Source of the DNA: Treponema sp.
GTDB lineage: Bacteria > Spirochaetota > Spirochaetia > Treponematales > Breznakiellaceae
Assembly: GCA_031258265.1 (NCBI GenBank)
Contig: JAIRNB010000231.1
Coordinates: 1-13,690 of the forward strand
Length of the DNA: 13,690 nucleotides
Direction: 5' to 3'
Of the stretch, positions 1-6,702 are shown piece after piece (within the stretch, counting starts at the first letter, position 1; each line of letters opens with the position of its first letter). The notes beneath the pieces are model-generated. The model did not search any database. It was not told the origin of the DNA and saw only the letters and a list, made by a program, of their open reading frames with translations. The translations under genes and the position numbers were made by a program.

Positions 1-446
1 CGGTCTTCCAGCCTGGCCTTGGCGATAATATCGTAGGACAGGGGCTGTTCTTCCCCGTCCTTTTCCAGCCGTATTCCCCTTTCATCCGATGCGGTGAGAA
101 TCCCGGAGAACCAGCCGGAAGTATCGGTCCGGTAACAGCGGATACGACGGCCCAGGTAGTGCCGGAACTCCGCCCCATCCTTAATAAGCCGGTCTATGCC
201 GGGGCTGGATACCTCCACATACAGGTTCCCGCCGGGGAAAGCAAGTTCCAGCCGGGGAAGGGCCGCCCGGTGAAAAGCCGAACAATCGTCCAGGCTGATG
301 TCCCCATCCTTGTACACCACAAGCCGGACCTGGGTGGAACTCCGATGCCGGGAAACAGTGGTTTCCAGCAGGGAAAGCTTGAGAAAACGAGCTGCCGGTT
401 CCAGGGCTTCGGTAAGCGGGTCCGGCTGCGGGGGGGTATAACGCAT
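1..446 (-). CDS. rimP: Ribosome maturation factor RimP, 3' end cut by the window edge
   Basis: RimP is a cytoplasmic factor that binds the 30S subunit and helps it mature. The reading frame is open to the left edge and gives 148 complete codons. The family is usually about 150-160 residues, so only a few C-terminal residues are missing. The N-terminal domain covers roughly residues 10-85 and ends in the family signature YVEVSSPGIDRLIK (76-89). The C-terminal SH3-like domain follows, with LSYDIIAKARLE at 136-147. Two adjacent ATG codons are possible starts (449 and 446). I chose 446 because AGGAG at 456-452 lies 5 nt from it and only 2 nt from the upstream one. The Shine-Dalgarno overlaps the stop codon of the upstream dihydroorotase gene, so translation is probably coupled. 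In many bacteria nusA follows rimP; here that would lie outside the window. A run of seven C occurs within the first eight codons. Confidence 0.93.
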   Translation of the reverse strand, partial: MRYTPPQPDPLTEALEPAARFLKLSLLETTVSRHRSSTQVRLVVYKDGDISLDDCSAFHRAALPRLELAFPGGNLYVEVSSPGIDRLIKDGAEFRHYLGRRIRCYRTDTSGWFSGILTASDERGIRLEKDGEEQPLSYDIIAKARLED

Positions 447-451
447 CATTT

Positions 452-457
452 CTCCTA
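452..457 (-). promoter_or_regulatory. rimP ribosome binding site overlapping the upstream stop codon
   Basis: The minus strand reads TAGGAGAAATGATG. TAG is the dihydroorotase stop, AGGAG is the Shine-Dalgarno, and the two ATG codons are the candidate rimP starts. A ribosome terminating on the first gene sits directly on the rimP initiation site. This supports co-transcription and translational coupling, which is inferred from layout only. Confidence 0.75.
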
Positions 458-1849
458 AAGAACGGATCTCCCCCGGAGATTTGCCGGGGTATCACGGGGC
501 CTTTCTGGGCAGACAAGATGGCCGTAACCGGCGCTCCCCGTTAAGACTCCGTTTTTCATGATAAATCTTCCCCGTAGAATGACCGCCGCCACGGCGGCGC
601 TGGTTTCAAACCCTTCGTAGGGGGAAGTCCTGTGTTGGGAGTGGAGTTCAGCGCCCCGAATGAGGCCGGCCCTGTTCATGTCCACAATCGTAAAATCCGC
701 ATCGCCGCCAATAGCAAATCCCCCTTTCCGGGGGTACAGCCCCCATATCCGGGCCGGGGCCAGGGAGGCAAGCCGGGCATAACTGTTCAGGCTTAAAAGG
801 CCCCGGTTCACCGCGCTGAGCATAAGGGGGGCCGATGTCTCCACCCCGGCGATGCCGGAGAGGGCCTCCCATAGGGGCCGGTCCTTTTCTTCCGCCGTGT
901 GGGGGGCGTGATCCGTGGCGATCATGTCGATGGTCCCGTCAGCGATACCCCGCCACAGGGCCTCCCGGTCTTCAGCCTCCCGGATGGGGGGGTAGACCTT
1001 CATCCTGGTCCCCAGGCGGGGATAATCAGAGGCGTCCAGGAACAAGTAGTGGGGGCAGGTTTCCGCGCTGACGGGAACGGCCCGCCGTTTAGCCTCCCGG
1101 ATCAGGGAGAGGCTTTCCCGGGCGCTGACATGGCAGATGTGTATAGCCGCCCCGCTGTATTCGGCGAAACGGATGGCCCGGGCCACGGCCTCCGCCTCGG
1201 AAACGGCGGGCCGGGCTTTGGACAGGAGGGCGGGATCGCCGCCGGAGATTCCCCGGCAAAGCCGGGTAAAGTGTTCGTTCAGTTCGTTATCCTCCGCATG
1301 GAAGGCGATGCGGACGCCCAGGGCGGCGGCCCGCTTCATCTGCTCCAGGAGGGGCCCCGCGCCGGGAGCGGCGATATTCCCCACCGAACTTCCTAAGAAA
1401 ACCTTGAATCCCAGGGCCCCTTCCCTAAGAAGGCCCTCCTGTTCTTCTATGTTGCCGGCGCTTAACAGGGCAAAGAGGCTAAAATCCGTGTAGGATTTTT
1501 CCCCGGCGATACGGGCCTTTTCCCGTAATTCGGCGGCCCCCGCTGTGGGGGGAAGGGTATTGGGCATGTCCGCCGCCAGGGTAATTCCCCCGTAGGCGGC
1601 GGCGGCGGACCCGCTGGCAAAGTCTTCTTTGTAGGTAAGGCCGGGGTCCCGGAAGTGGACATGGGCGTCGATAAGGCCGGGGAGGATATACAAACCCCCG
1701 GCGTCATAGATCTCCGCCCCCTGGGAACCGCCGATTTCATCCGCCAGGGCCGCTATTTTACCGTCCCTAATTCCCAGGTCCGCCCTCACACTGCCGGTCC
1801 CCAGGGGATCGATCAGCTTTCCCCCTTTAAGAATCAGATCGTAATTCAT
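455..1849 (-). CDS. pyrC: Dihydroorotase-type cyclic amidohydrolase
   Basis: This 464-residue protein belongs to the dihydroorotase/allantoinase/hydantoinase family of TIM-barrel metalloenzymes. Dihydroorotase interconverts carbamoyl-aspartate and dihydroorotate in pyrimidine synthesis. Visible motifs are DAHVHFRDPG (61-70, metal ligands H63 and H65), GFKVFLGSS (147-155, K149 in the position of the carboxylated lysine), HAED (H184), CHVS (H240), ETCPHYL (263-269) and ATDHAPH (311-317, D313 catalytic/metal Asp). MPNT at 95-98 and DHAPH favour dihydroorotase. ETCPHYLF and SPYEGFE are also seen in allantoinases, hydantoinases and archaeal-type dihydroorotases, so the exact substrate is less sure than the family. 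The length fits class I enzymes. The ATG at 1849 gives the standard N-terminus MNYDLILKGGKLIDP; a G-rich stretch (GGGGG) lies about 6 nt upstream. It is the first gene of a likely two-gene unit with rimP. No other pyrimidine genes are in view. Confidence 0.85.
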   Translation of the reverse strand: MNYDLILKGGKLIDPLGTGSVRADLGIRDGKIAALADEIGGSQGAEIYDAGGLYILPGLIDAHVHFRDPGLTYKEDFASGSAAAAYGGITLAADMPNTLPPTAGAAELREKARIAGEKSYTDFSLFALLSAGNIEEQEGLLREGALGFKVFLGSSVGNIAAPGAGPLLEQMKRAAALGVRIAFHAEDNELNEHFTRLCRGISGGDPALLSKARPAVSEAEAVARAIRFAEYSGAAIHICHVSARESLSLIREAKRRAVPVSAETCPHYLFLDASDYPRLGTRMKVYPPIREAEDREALWRGIADGTIDMIATDHAPHTAEEKDRPLWEALSGIAGVETSAPLMLSAVNRGLLSLNSYARLASLAPARIWGLYPRKGGFAIGGDADFTIVDMNRAGLIRGAELHSQHRTSPYEGFETSAAVAAVILRGRFIMKNGVLTGSAGYGHLVCPERPRDTPANLRGRSVL

Positions 1850-1947
1850 GGATCGCCCCCGGCAAAACTTTACACCACAAAACTGGGCCGCGGTAGTTCA
1901 ATACCGGGAAATTACCGGCGCTATGCGGTTCCACATTATCTAATTCA

Positions 1948-2085
1948 CAGCCTTCGGCTGCTCTTATCGCGCAAGGGATTGGAGGGGCGCGTCAGACCCG
2001 AAAGGGTCTGTGCGGTCCGTCCGTGTATACGGACGGACGGAACCCCCGCAAAGCCCGGTTTTTTGCGGCAGCAAAAAATGCGCCC
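1948..2085. repeat. Dense hairpin array in the divergent intergenic region
   Basis: The 1850-2186 gap contains no credible gene. Its middle is packed with perfect inverted repeats: CAGCC/GGCTG with a 3-nt loop (1948-1960); CGCGC/GCGCG (1968-1972 and 1987-1991); CAGACCC-GAAA-GGGTCTG (1993-2010); GTCCGTCCGT-GTAT-ACGGACGGAC (2015-2038); and TTTTTTGC-GGCA-GCAAAAAA (2059-2078). The last competes with CCGCAAA/TTTGCGG (2046-2052 and 2062-2068). GGGCGC (1985-1990) can pair with GCGCCC (2080-2085) and enclose the internal hairpins as a multibranch fold. No hairpin is followed by a convincing T-run, so I do not read these as terminators. They could be a dispersed palindromic (REP/MITE-like) element, or a structured leader of the minus-strand dihydroorotase transcript. 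The stems are directly visible; either function is inferred. Confidence 0.7.
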
Positions 2086-2094
2086 AAACTAAGA

Positions 2095-2105
2095 ATTACC
2101 GTAAT
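2095..2105. promoter_or_regulatory. Operator-like 11-bp palindrome
   Basis: ATTAC-C-GTAAT is a perfect inverted repeat lying 13 bp upstream of the proposed -35 of the plus-strand gene. It also lies just downstream of the proposed minus-strand promoter. The position would suit a regulator binding site, but palindromes this short can arise by chance and no family is recognised. Confidence 0.3.
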
Positions 2106-2118
2106 GTCCCCAGCCCCA

Positions 2119-2146
2119 TTGGTTTTAGAACAAAGTCGAGTATAAT
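2119..2146 (+). promoter_or_regulatory. Candidate sigma-70-type promoter for the AlbA_2/HATPase gene
   Basis: A perfect -10 hexamer TATAAT (2141-2146) is preceded at 16 bp by TTGGTT, a weak -35 sharing TTG with the consensus. Transcription would start near 2153 and give a leader of about 33 nt before the ATG at 2187. The local sequence is noticeably richer in A/T than the flanks, as expected for a promoter. Confidence 0.55.
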
Positions 2147-2167
2147 GTAGTATGCTTCAAAACACAA
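2139..2167 (-). promoter_or_regulatory. Candidate overlapping promoter reading toward dihydroorotase
   Basis: On the minus strand TTGTGT (2167-2162) and TATACT (2144-2139) are 17 bp apart. The -10 overlaps the -10 of the opposing plus-strand promoter, so the two would compete. A transcript from here would carry a leader of roughly 280 nt containing every hairpin of the array before reaching the dihydroorotase ATG. The hexamers are imperfect, and a promoter nearer the gene cannot be excluded. Confidence 0.3.
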
Positions 2168-2186
2168 AGGCCGGAGGGCCGGGCTG

Positions 2187-3407
2187 ATGCATCGCTACAC
2201 CGATGAAGAACTGCATTTCATGCTTCACGATCTTGAGTCGGACTATGTAGAACGGAAAGAAAGCTTTTCCGCTGATACTCCCAAACGGGCCCGAGAAGCG
2301 GTTTGCGCTTTTGCCAATGATCTGCCCAACCATAACCAGGCGGGCGTTTTATTTGTCGGTGCGAAAGATGACGGGACGCCCAGCGGCTTGAAGCTTACCG
2401 ATCGGCTTCTTTTGACTTTGGCGGACATTAAAACCGACGGCAATATTGTACCACCGCCTGTATTGACTGTTGAAAAACGGATCCTCGATGGCGCGGAAAT
2501 GGCCGTGGTGACGGTTATGCCTTCCGATTCGCCGCCTCTTAAATACGATGGGCGGATATGGATACGAACAGGCCCCCGGCGTTCCCTGGCAAATGAACAG
2601 GAAGAACGGATATTAAATGAACGCCGTCAATATAAAAATCTGCCCTATGATCTGCGGCCTTGTTATAACGCGGCGCTGGGCGATCTTTCCCGGGCCTTTT
2701 TTGAGGATGAGTATTTGCCGGCGGCCTTCGCGGAAGATGTCCTAAAAGAAAACCACCGCAGTTATGAGGAACGGCTTGCCTCATGTAAAATGATTGTTTC
2801 GGTAAATAATCCGATACCTACTGTCGCCGGACTTCTTGCCATAGGAAAGGCGCCCCAGGAATTTGTGTATGGTTCGTACATTCAATTTCTGCGCATTGAC
2901 GGAACAAGAATGACAGATCCGATCATTGATGAAAAAGTTGTCAAAGGCAGAATAATGGAATTGATGCGTGTAAGCATGGAAAAACTTGATGTACACAATA
3001 GAAGGGCCTTTGACATAACTCAGGAACCGGGAAAGGTGGTAACTGTGGATTACCCGGAAACCGCACTGCGGCAAATCCTCTGTAATGCCATACTTCACCG
3101 CAGTTACGAAGGCAATAATACCCCGGTTCGCGTCTATGTTTACGGCGACCGTATTGAATTTATAAGTCCCGGCGGCCCATACGGGAATGTAACGCCCGAG
3201 AATTTCGGACAGCCTGGTAACACGGCATACCGGAATCCCAATCTGGCGGAAATCATGAAAAACCTGGATATTATACAACACTTTGGAATGGGTATTTATT
3301 GGGCCCGGGAAGCGATGAAGACTAATGGCAATCCTCCGCCGGATTTTGATGTGGACAATAGTTTTGTGCGTTGTACGCTCCGCAGGCGGGAGGCCGCCAA
3401 ATTTTGA
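2187..3407 (+). CDS. AlbA_2 (Schlafen-type) domain protein with C-terminal HATPase-like domain
   Basis: This 406-residue protein is typical of the family annotated as putative ATP-binding protein or putative transcriptional regulator. The N-terminal AlbA_2 domain covers about residues 10-135, with DYVERKES (19-26), VCAFAND (39-45), GVLFVGAKDDG (53-63) and an IWIRTG strand (124-129). A middle linker follows, then a GHKL/HATPase_c_4-like module at about 285-400. It shows ILCNAILHRSY (297-307), GDRIEFISPGG (320-330), RNPNLAEIM (349-357) and FGMGI (366-370). The cellular role is not established; members occur as lone genes, near mobile DNA and in defence neighbourhoods. GGAGG at 2173-2177 sits 9 nt before the ATG. 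The coding sequence uses far more A/T-ending codons than its neighbours and lies on the opposite strand, which suggests horizontal acquisition. It ends 6 bp from the convergent mutS stop. Confidence 0.85.
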   Translation: MHRYTDEELHFMLHDLESDYVERKESFSADTPKRAREAVCAFANDLPNHNQAGVLFVGAKDDGTPSGLKLTDRLLLTLADIKTDGNIVPPPVLTVEKRILDGAEMAVVTVMPSDSPPLKYDGRIWIRTGPRRSLANEQEERILNERRQYKNLPYDLRPCYNAALGDLSRAFFEDEYLPAAFAEDVLKENHRSYEERLASCKMIVSVNNPIPTVAGLLAIGKAPQEFVYGSYIQFLRIDGTRMTDPIIDEKVVKGRIMELMRVSMEKLDVHNRRAFDITQEPGKVVTVDYPETALRQILCNAILHRSYEGNNTPVRVYVYGDRIEFISPGGPYGNVTPENFGQPGNTAYRNPNLAEIMKNLDIIQHFGMGIYWAREAMKTNGNPPPDFDVDNSFVRCTLRRREAAKF

Positions 3408-3413
3408 ATACGG

Positions 3414-6044
3414 TTAATCAAACAGGGAAGGCAGGTTTTCGCTGGGAATCGTCGTCCGGCGGGTTTTGGGGGCGGAGAGTTCCGGCGCCAGGAGCTGTTT
3501 CCATTTGCCGATAAGGTTCAATGCGTTCAGGGGTGTAATGTTATTGAGGTCCAAGGCGCTGAGCTCCCGGCCAAGGCGGAGAAACAGGATGCCGGCCTTA
3601 GGCTCCTCCGGGGGGGCCGGAACCGGGGGAAGGCCCTTGAGTTCCCGGTCCCGCAGATGTTCCATGATAAATTCCGCCCGCTCCAGCACCGTTTCCGAAA
3701 GCCCCGCGAGCCGGGCCACATGAAGGCCGTAGGATTCCGCGGAGGGGCCCTCTTTGATGCGACGGAGAAAAAGAATTTCTCCGTCCTTGTTTATGACATC
3801 CATGGAACGGTTGGCAAGATGGGGGTGGGTAATAAGGGAAAGTTCATGGTAGTGGGTGGCAAAGAGGGTACGGCATGTAACCCTGTTCAGCAGGTCTTCG
3901 CAGACCGCCCAGGCGATGGAAAGCCCGTCCTTGGTGCCCGTCCCCCGGCCCACCTCGTCCATGATCACCAGACTCTTTTCCGTGGCGGTGTTGAGGATAT
4001 AGGCGGTCTCGTTCATCTCCGACAGGAAGGTGGATTCCCCCCGGGCTAGATTATCCGAAGCCCCCACCCGGCAGTAAATCCGGTCCGTAATTCCCACCAG
4101 GGCCTCCCGGGCGGGAACAAAACTGCCCGCCTGGGCCATAAGGACGATGAGGGCCGTCATCCGCAGATAGGTAGACTTCCCCGCCATATTGGGGCCGGTG
4201 ATCAGAATAAAGGAAAAGGCTTCCCCCTCCAGAATCACATCGTTGGGAATAAACTCCCCCTGGGGTAGATGGGCTTCCACCACCGGATGGCGGCCCTCCA
4301 GCACCCGCAGTATAGAGCCTTCTTCTACCTGAGGCCGCACCCAGCGCCGGAGTGTGGCGGCACGGGCCATGGACTGGGCGGCGTCCAGTTCCGCCAGCAG
4401 TACGGCGGCGGTGGAAAGATCCCCCAGACATTCTTTGGCCCTCTCCCGCAGTTCGAGGAACAGGGTCCGTTCCAGGGTGGTGATCCGGTCCTGGGCGCCG
4501 TTGATCTCCGATTCCATGGCGGACAGGCGGTTGGTGGTAAAACGCTCCCCCCCGGCTATTCCCTGGCGGCGGATAAAATGGGCGGGGACCCGGCCCAGGT
4601 GAATCTTGGAGACCTCCATGAAGTAACCGATGATCCGGTTATAACGGATCTTAAGCCCCGGAATACCTGTCTTTTGCCGTTCCTCCTCCAGGTATTCCTC
4701 CAAAAGCTGCCGGCCGTTATCCCGGAGTTTTTTTAACTCATCCAACTCACCGCTGTAGCCGTCACGGATAAGATTTCCCTCGGTAAGGAGGATCGAAGGG
4801 TCCTCCGCCAGGGCCCGGCCTAAAAGATCCCGCAGCTCCAGGAGCCGGGTAAAGCCTCCCCGCCGGGAATCAAAATCCCGGATCAGGGGGTTCTCAAAGG
4901 ACAGGGGAAATTCCTCTATGACCCCAAGGACCTGATCCAGGGAATCCAGGGAATTCTTTATCGCCAGCATGTCCTTGCCATGGGCCCTGTCCATGGCTAC
5001 CCGGCCGGTAAGCCGTTCCAGGTCCGGGGTTTTATTCAGAAGATCCCGTAAGATTCCAAGAATCCCCTGATCCCGGTAAAGCGTTTCCACCATATCAAGC
5101 CGGGCCGTAATGGCCGCAATGTCCCTAAGGGGGTGGAGGATACGCCACTTCAAAAGCCGCCGCCCCATGGCGGTAAGGCTTTCATCCATTACTTCCAGGA
5201 GGGAATAACGGGAATCCCCTTCCCGGAGGTTTTTAACCAATTCCAAATTCCGCTGGGTGGATTCATCAATGCCGGTATATTCACTGTCCTGGTACACCAC
5301 AAGGCCACGGACATGGGGGAGCAGGGATTTAGCGGTATCGTCCAGGTAGTCCAGCAGGGCCCCGGCGGCGAGAATCTCCGCACTGGAATCCTCAAGGCCG
5401 AAGGAACGCAGGTTGGGGAGTTTGAACTGGCGGCAAAGCCGGTCCCGGCTCCGCTGCTGATCGAAAAGCCAGTCCGCCCAGCGGTTTACCGTTATACCGG
5501 AGCGTTCCAGAATGGCCCGGGCCAGGTCCCCCTTTTTTTCCAGCAGGGATTCCTGAACGATAAGTTCCCGGATTTGAAGCCCCTCTAACTCCTGACGCAG
5601 CCTGCCGGAATTTTCCCTGGGGAACGATGTGGCCCGGAAATCCCCGGAGGAAATATCAATACAGGCAAGGCTTAAGGCCACGCGGCCGGCGGCCAGGGCC
5701 GCCAGGTAATTGGCGTTTCCCTTATCAAGGTAGTCATCGTCAAGGACCGTACCGGGGGTGATCACCTCTACGACTTTACGTTCCACCAGGCCCTTTCCCG
5801 GTTCGGAGATCTGTTCACAGACCGCTACTTTTTTCCCCAGTTTAAGAAGCCTGCCGATATAGCTCCGGGAGGCGTGATAGGGTATCCCGCACATGGGCCG
5901 CCCGTTCCGGCTGGTCAGGGTAAGGTTAAGCAGGGTGGAGATTTCCAGGGCATCTTCCTCAAACATTTCATAGAAGTCCCCCAGACGGAAAAAGAGCACT
6001 TCTCCAGGATGGTCCCGCTTGATCCGCCGGTATTGATCATGCAT
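3414..6044 (-). CDS. mutS: DNA mismatch repair ATPase MutS
   Basis: MutS recognises mismatches and small loops and starts methyl-independent or MutH-type repair with MutL. All parts are present in 876 residues. The mismatch-reading Phe-x-Glu lies in GDFYEMF (22-28, F24 and E26). The connector and lever/clamp regions follow, then the Walker A site TGPNMAGKST (616-625). STFLSEM is at 671-677, Walker B with the signature is LVIMDEVGRGTGTKDG (692-707), and FATHYHEL is at 728-735. The extreme C-terminus LPSLFD (871-876) resembles the beta-clamp binding pentapeptide QLSLF. The stated start is the first ATG, but it has no Shine-Dalgarno. The residues encoded just upstream in frame continue the usual MutS N-terminus (Thr-Pro before the Met), so the protein may really begin at an ACG codon at 6068. 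Last gene of the tamB–bamA–skp block; the stop is 6 bp from the convergent gene. Confidence 0.96.
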   Translation of the reverse strand: MHDQYRRIKRDHPGEVLFFRLGDFYEMFEEDALEISTLLNLTLTSRNGRPMCGIPYHASRSYIGRLLKLGKKVAVCEQISEPGKGLVERKVVEVITPGTVLDDDYLDKGNANYLAALAAGRVALSLACIDISSGDFRATSFPRENSGRLRQELEGLQIRELIVQESLLEKKGDLARAILERSGITVNRWADWLFDQQRSRDRLCRQFKLPNLRSFGLEDSSAEILAAGALLDYLDDTAKSLLPHVRGLVVYQDSEYTGIDESTQRNLELVKNLREGDSRYSLLEVMDESLTAMGRRLLKWRILHPLRDIAAITARLDMVETLYRDQGILGILRDLLNKTPDLERLTGRVAMDRAHGKDMLAIKNSLDSLDQVLGVIEEFPLSFENPLIRDFDSRRGGFTRLLELRDLLGRALAEDPSILLTEGNLIRDGYSGELDELKKLRDNGRQLLEEYLEEERQKTGIPGLKIRYNRIIGYFMEVSKIHLGRVPAHFIRRQGIAGGERFTTNRLSAMESEINGAQDRITTLERTLFLELRERAKECLGDLSTAAVLLAELDAAQSMARAATLRRWVRPQVEEGSILRVLEGRHPVVEAHLPQGEFIPNDVILEGEAFSFILITGPNMAGKSTYLRMTALIVLMAQAGSFVPAREALVGITDRIYCRVGASDNLARGESTFLSEMNETAYILNTATEKSLVIMDEVGRGTGTKDGLSIAWAVCEDLLNRVTCRTLFATHYHELSLITHPHLANRSMDVINKDGEILFLRRIKEGPSAESYGLHVARLAGLSETVLERAEFIMEHLRDRELKGLPPVPAPPEEPKAGILFLRLGRELSALDLNNITPLNALNLIGKWKQLLAPELSAPKTRRTTIPSENLPSLFD

Positions 6045-6065
6045 AGGGGTAGAAGAAGATTGGCT

Positions 6066-6079
6066 CGTAAGGACCTCCC
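6066..6079 (-). promoter_or_regulatory. Shine-Dalgarno pointing to a non-standard ACG start of mutS
   Basis: The minus strand reads GGGAGG-TCCTT-ACG. The ribosome binding site is strong, with 5-nt spacing, but no ATG, GTG or TTG follows at a usable distance. The ACG at 6068-6066 is in frame with mutS and 24 nt upstream of the first ATG. It would add eight residues (MSQSSSTP if read as Met). The 55-bp skp–mutS gap contains no other in-frame standard start codon. Confidence 0.6.
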
Positions 6080-6099
6080 GGCAAGGCCCCTTATCCTCT

Positions 6100-6624
6100 C
6101 TAGCGGCCTGCCTTGGCGATCAAATTCTGTATCAATTTTTCAGTAATATCAACCGTTGGACTATACCATAAGATGCCTGTATTTTCTTTCAGGTTAAGTA
6201 CGGTGCTATAGCCTTCGCTTTCCGCGATAAAGCGAATTTCGTCATAGACCTGTTCCAGGAAGGAGTCCGACTGGGAAAGCCGCTGTTTTCGCTCCTCCAG
6301 TTCCCTGGTCCTTACCTGGTAGTAGTCCCGCAGGGCCTCGGAACGACGGTAAATCAGGTTTTCCAGCCGCTGAACCTCATCTTCGTTGCCCTGCATTTCC
6401 GCGTTTACCTTGCGGGACTGGAGATCCTGTATTTCCTTGGTCCGCCGGTCCAGTTCCCGCTGAACCTGGACACTGGACTCCTCCCATTCCCGGACCGCCC
6501 GGGAATCCCGGAAAAAGGCCATGTAAACCCGGGACAGATCCACCACCGCAAAGCGGGTAAGCTGCTGGGCGGGAAGGACGATTCCCAAGGGGAACAACAG
6601 GAAAATGAACAGTGGTTTTTTCAT
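6100..6624 (-). CDS. skp: Skp/OmpH-family periplasmic chaperone
   Basis: Skp trimers hold unfolded outer-membrane proteins in the periplasm and deliver them to the BAM machinery. The 174 residues fit the family. A signal peptide occupies about residues 1-19 (two lysines, a hydrophobic core from PLFIFLL to GIVLPA, likely cleavage near LPA/QQ). The conserved strand FAVVDLSRVY follows (25-34). A long charged alpha-helical coiled coil covers about 40-135, forming the tentacles. The closing element YSTVLNLKENTGILWYSPTVD (from about residue 138) and DITEKLIQNL match the C-terminal half of the Skp body. A GAAGG sequence lies 6 nt before the ATG. The gene sits directly after bamA, as in Treponema pallidum (TP0327) and many other diderms, supporting a shared outer-membrane biogenesis role. 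Confidence 0.9.
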   Translation of the reverse strand: MKKPLFIFLLFPLGIVLPAQQLTRFAVVDLSRVYMAFFRDSRAVREWEESSVQVQRELDRRTKEIQDLQSRKVNAEMQGNEDEVQRLENLIYRRSEALRDYYQVRTRELEERKQRLSQSDSFLEQVYDEIRFIAESEGYSTVLNLKENTGILWYSPTVDITEKLIQNLIAKAGR

Positions 6625-6702
6625 ATATGTACCTTCGTGGTTATTGGACTTGTTTCTGGTTTTCCGCGTATCCTGCTACCGTCCGTTGGTATAACCAAGC
6701 CG

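Noticed and set aside
899..1396. Plus-strand open frame of 165 codons opposite the dihydroorotase gene
   Set aside because: It is a shadow of a protein with all family motifs on the other strand, with no ribosome binding site or recognisable content.
455..1849. Allantoinase or hydantoinase instead of dihydroorotase
   Set aside because: MPNT, HAED and TDHAPH fit dihydroorotase better, although some motifs (ETCPHYL, SPYEGF) are shared; substrate remains less certain than the family.
2015..2078. Intergenic hairpins as a bidirectional terminator
   Set aside because: They lie between divergent genes, where no terminator is needed, and the strong stems are not followed by T-runs; the only T-run is itself part of a stem.
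1655..2092. 145-codon plus-strand frame reaching into the hairpin region
   Set aside because: It starts inside the dihydroorotase gene, and its tail is just the palindromic array read through; there is no evidence of translation.
3385..3398. GGCGG-GAGG-CCGCC hairpin near the end of the AlbA_2/HATPase gene as an intrinsic terminator
   Set aside because: The stem is only 5 bp, lies inside the coding sequence, and is followed by AAATTTT rather than a proper T-run.
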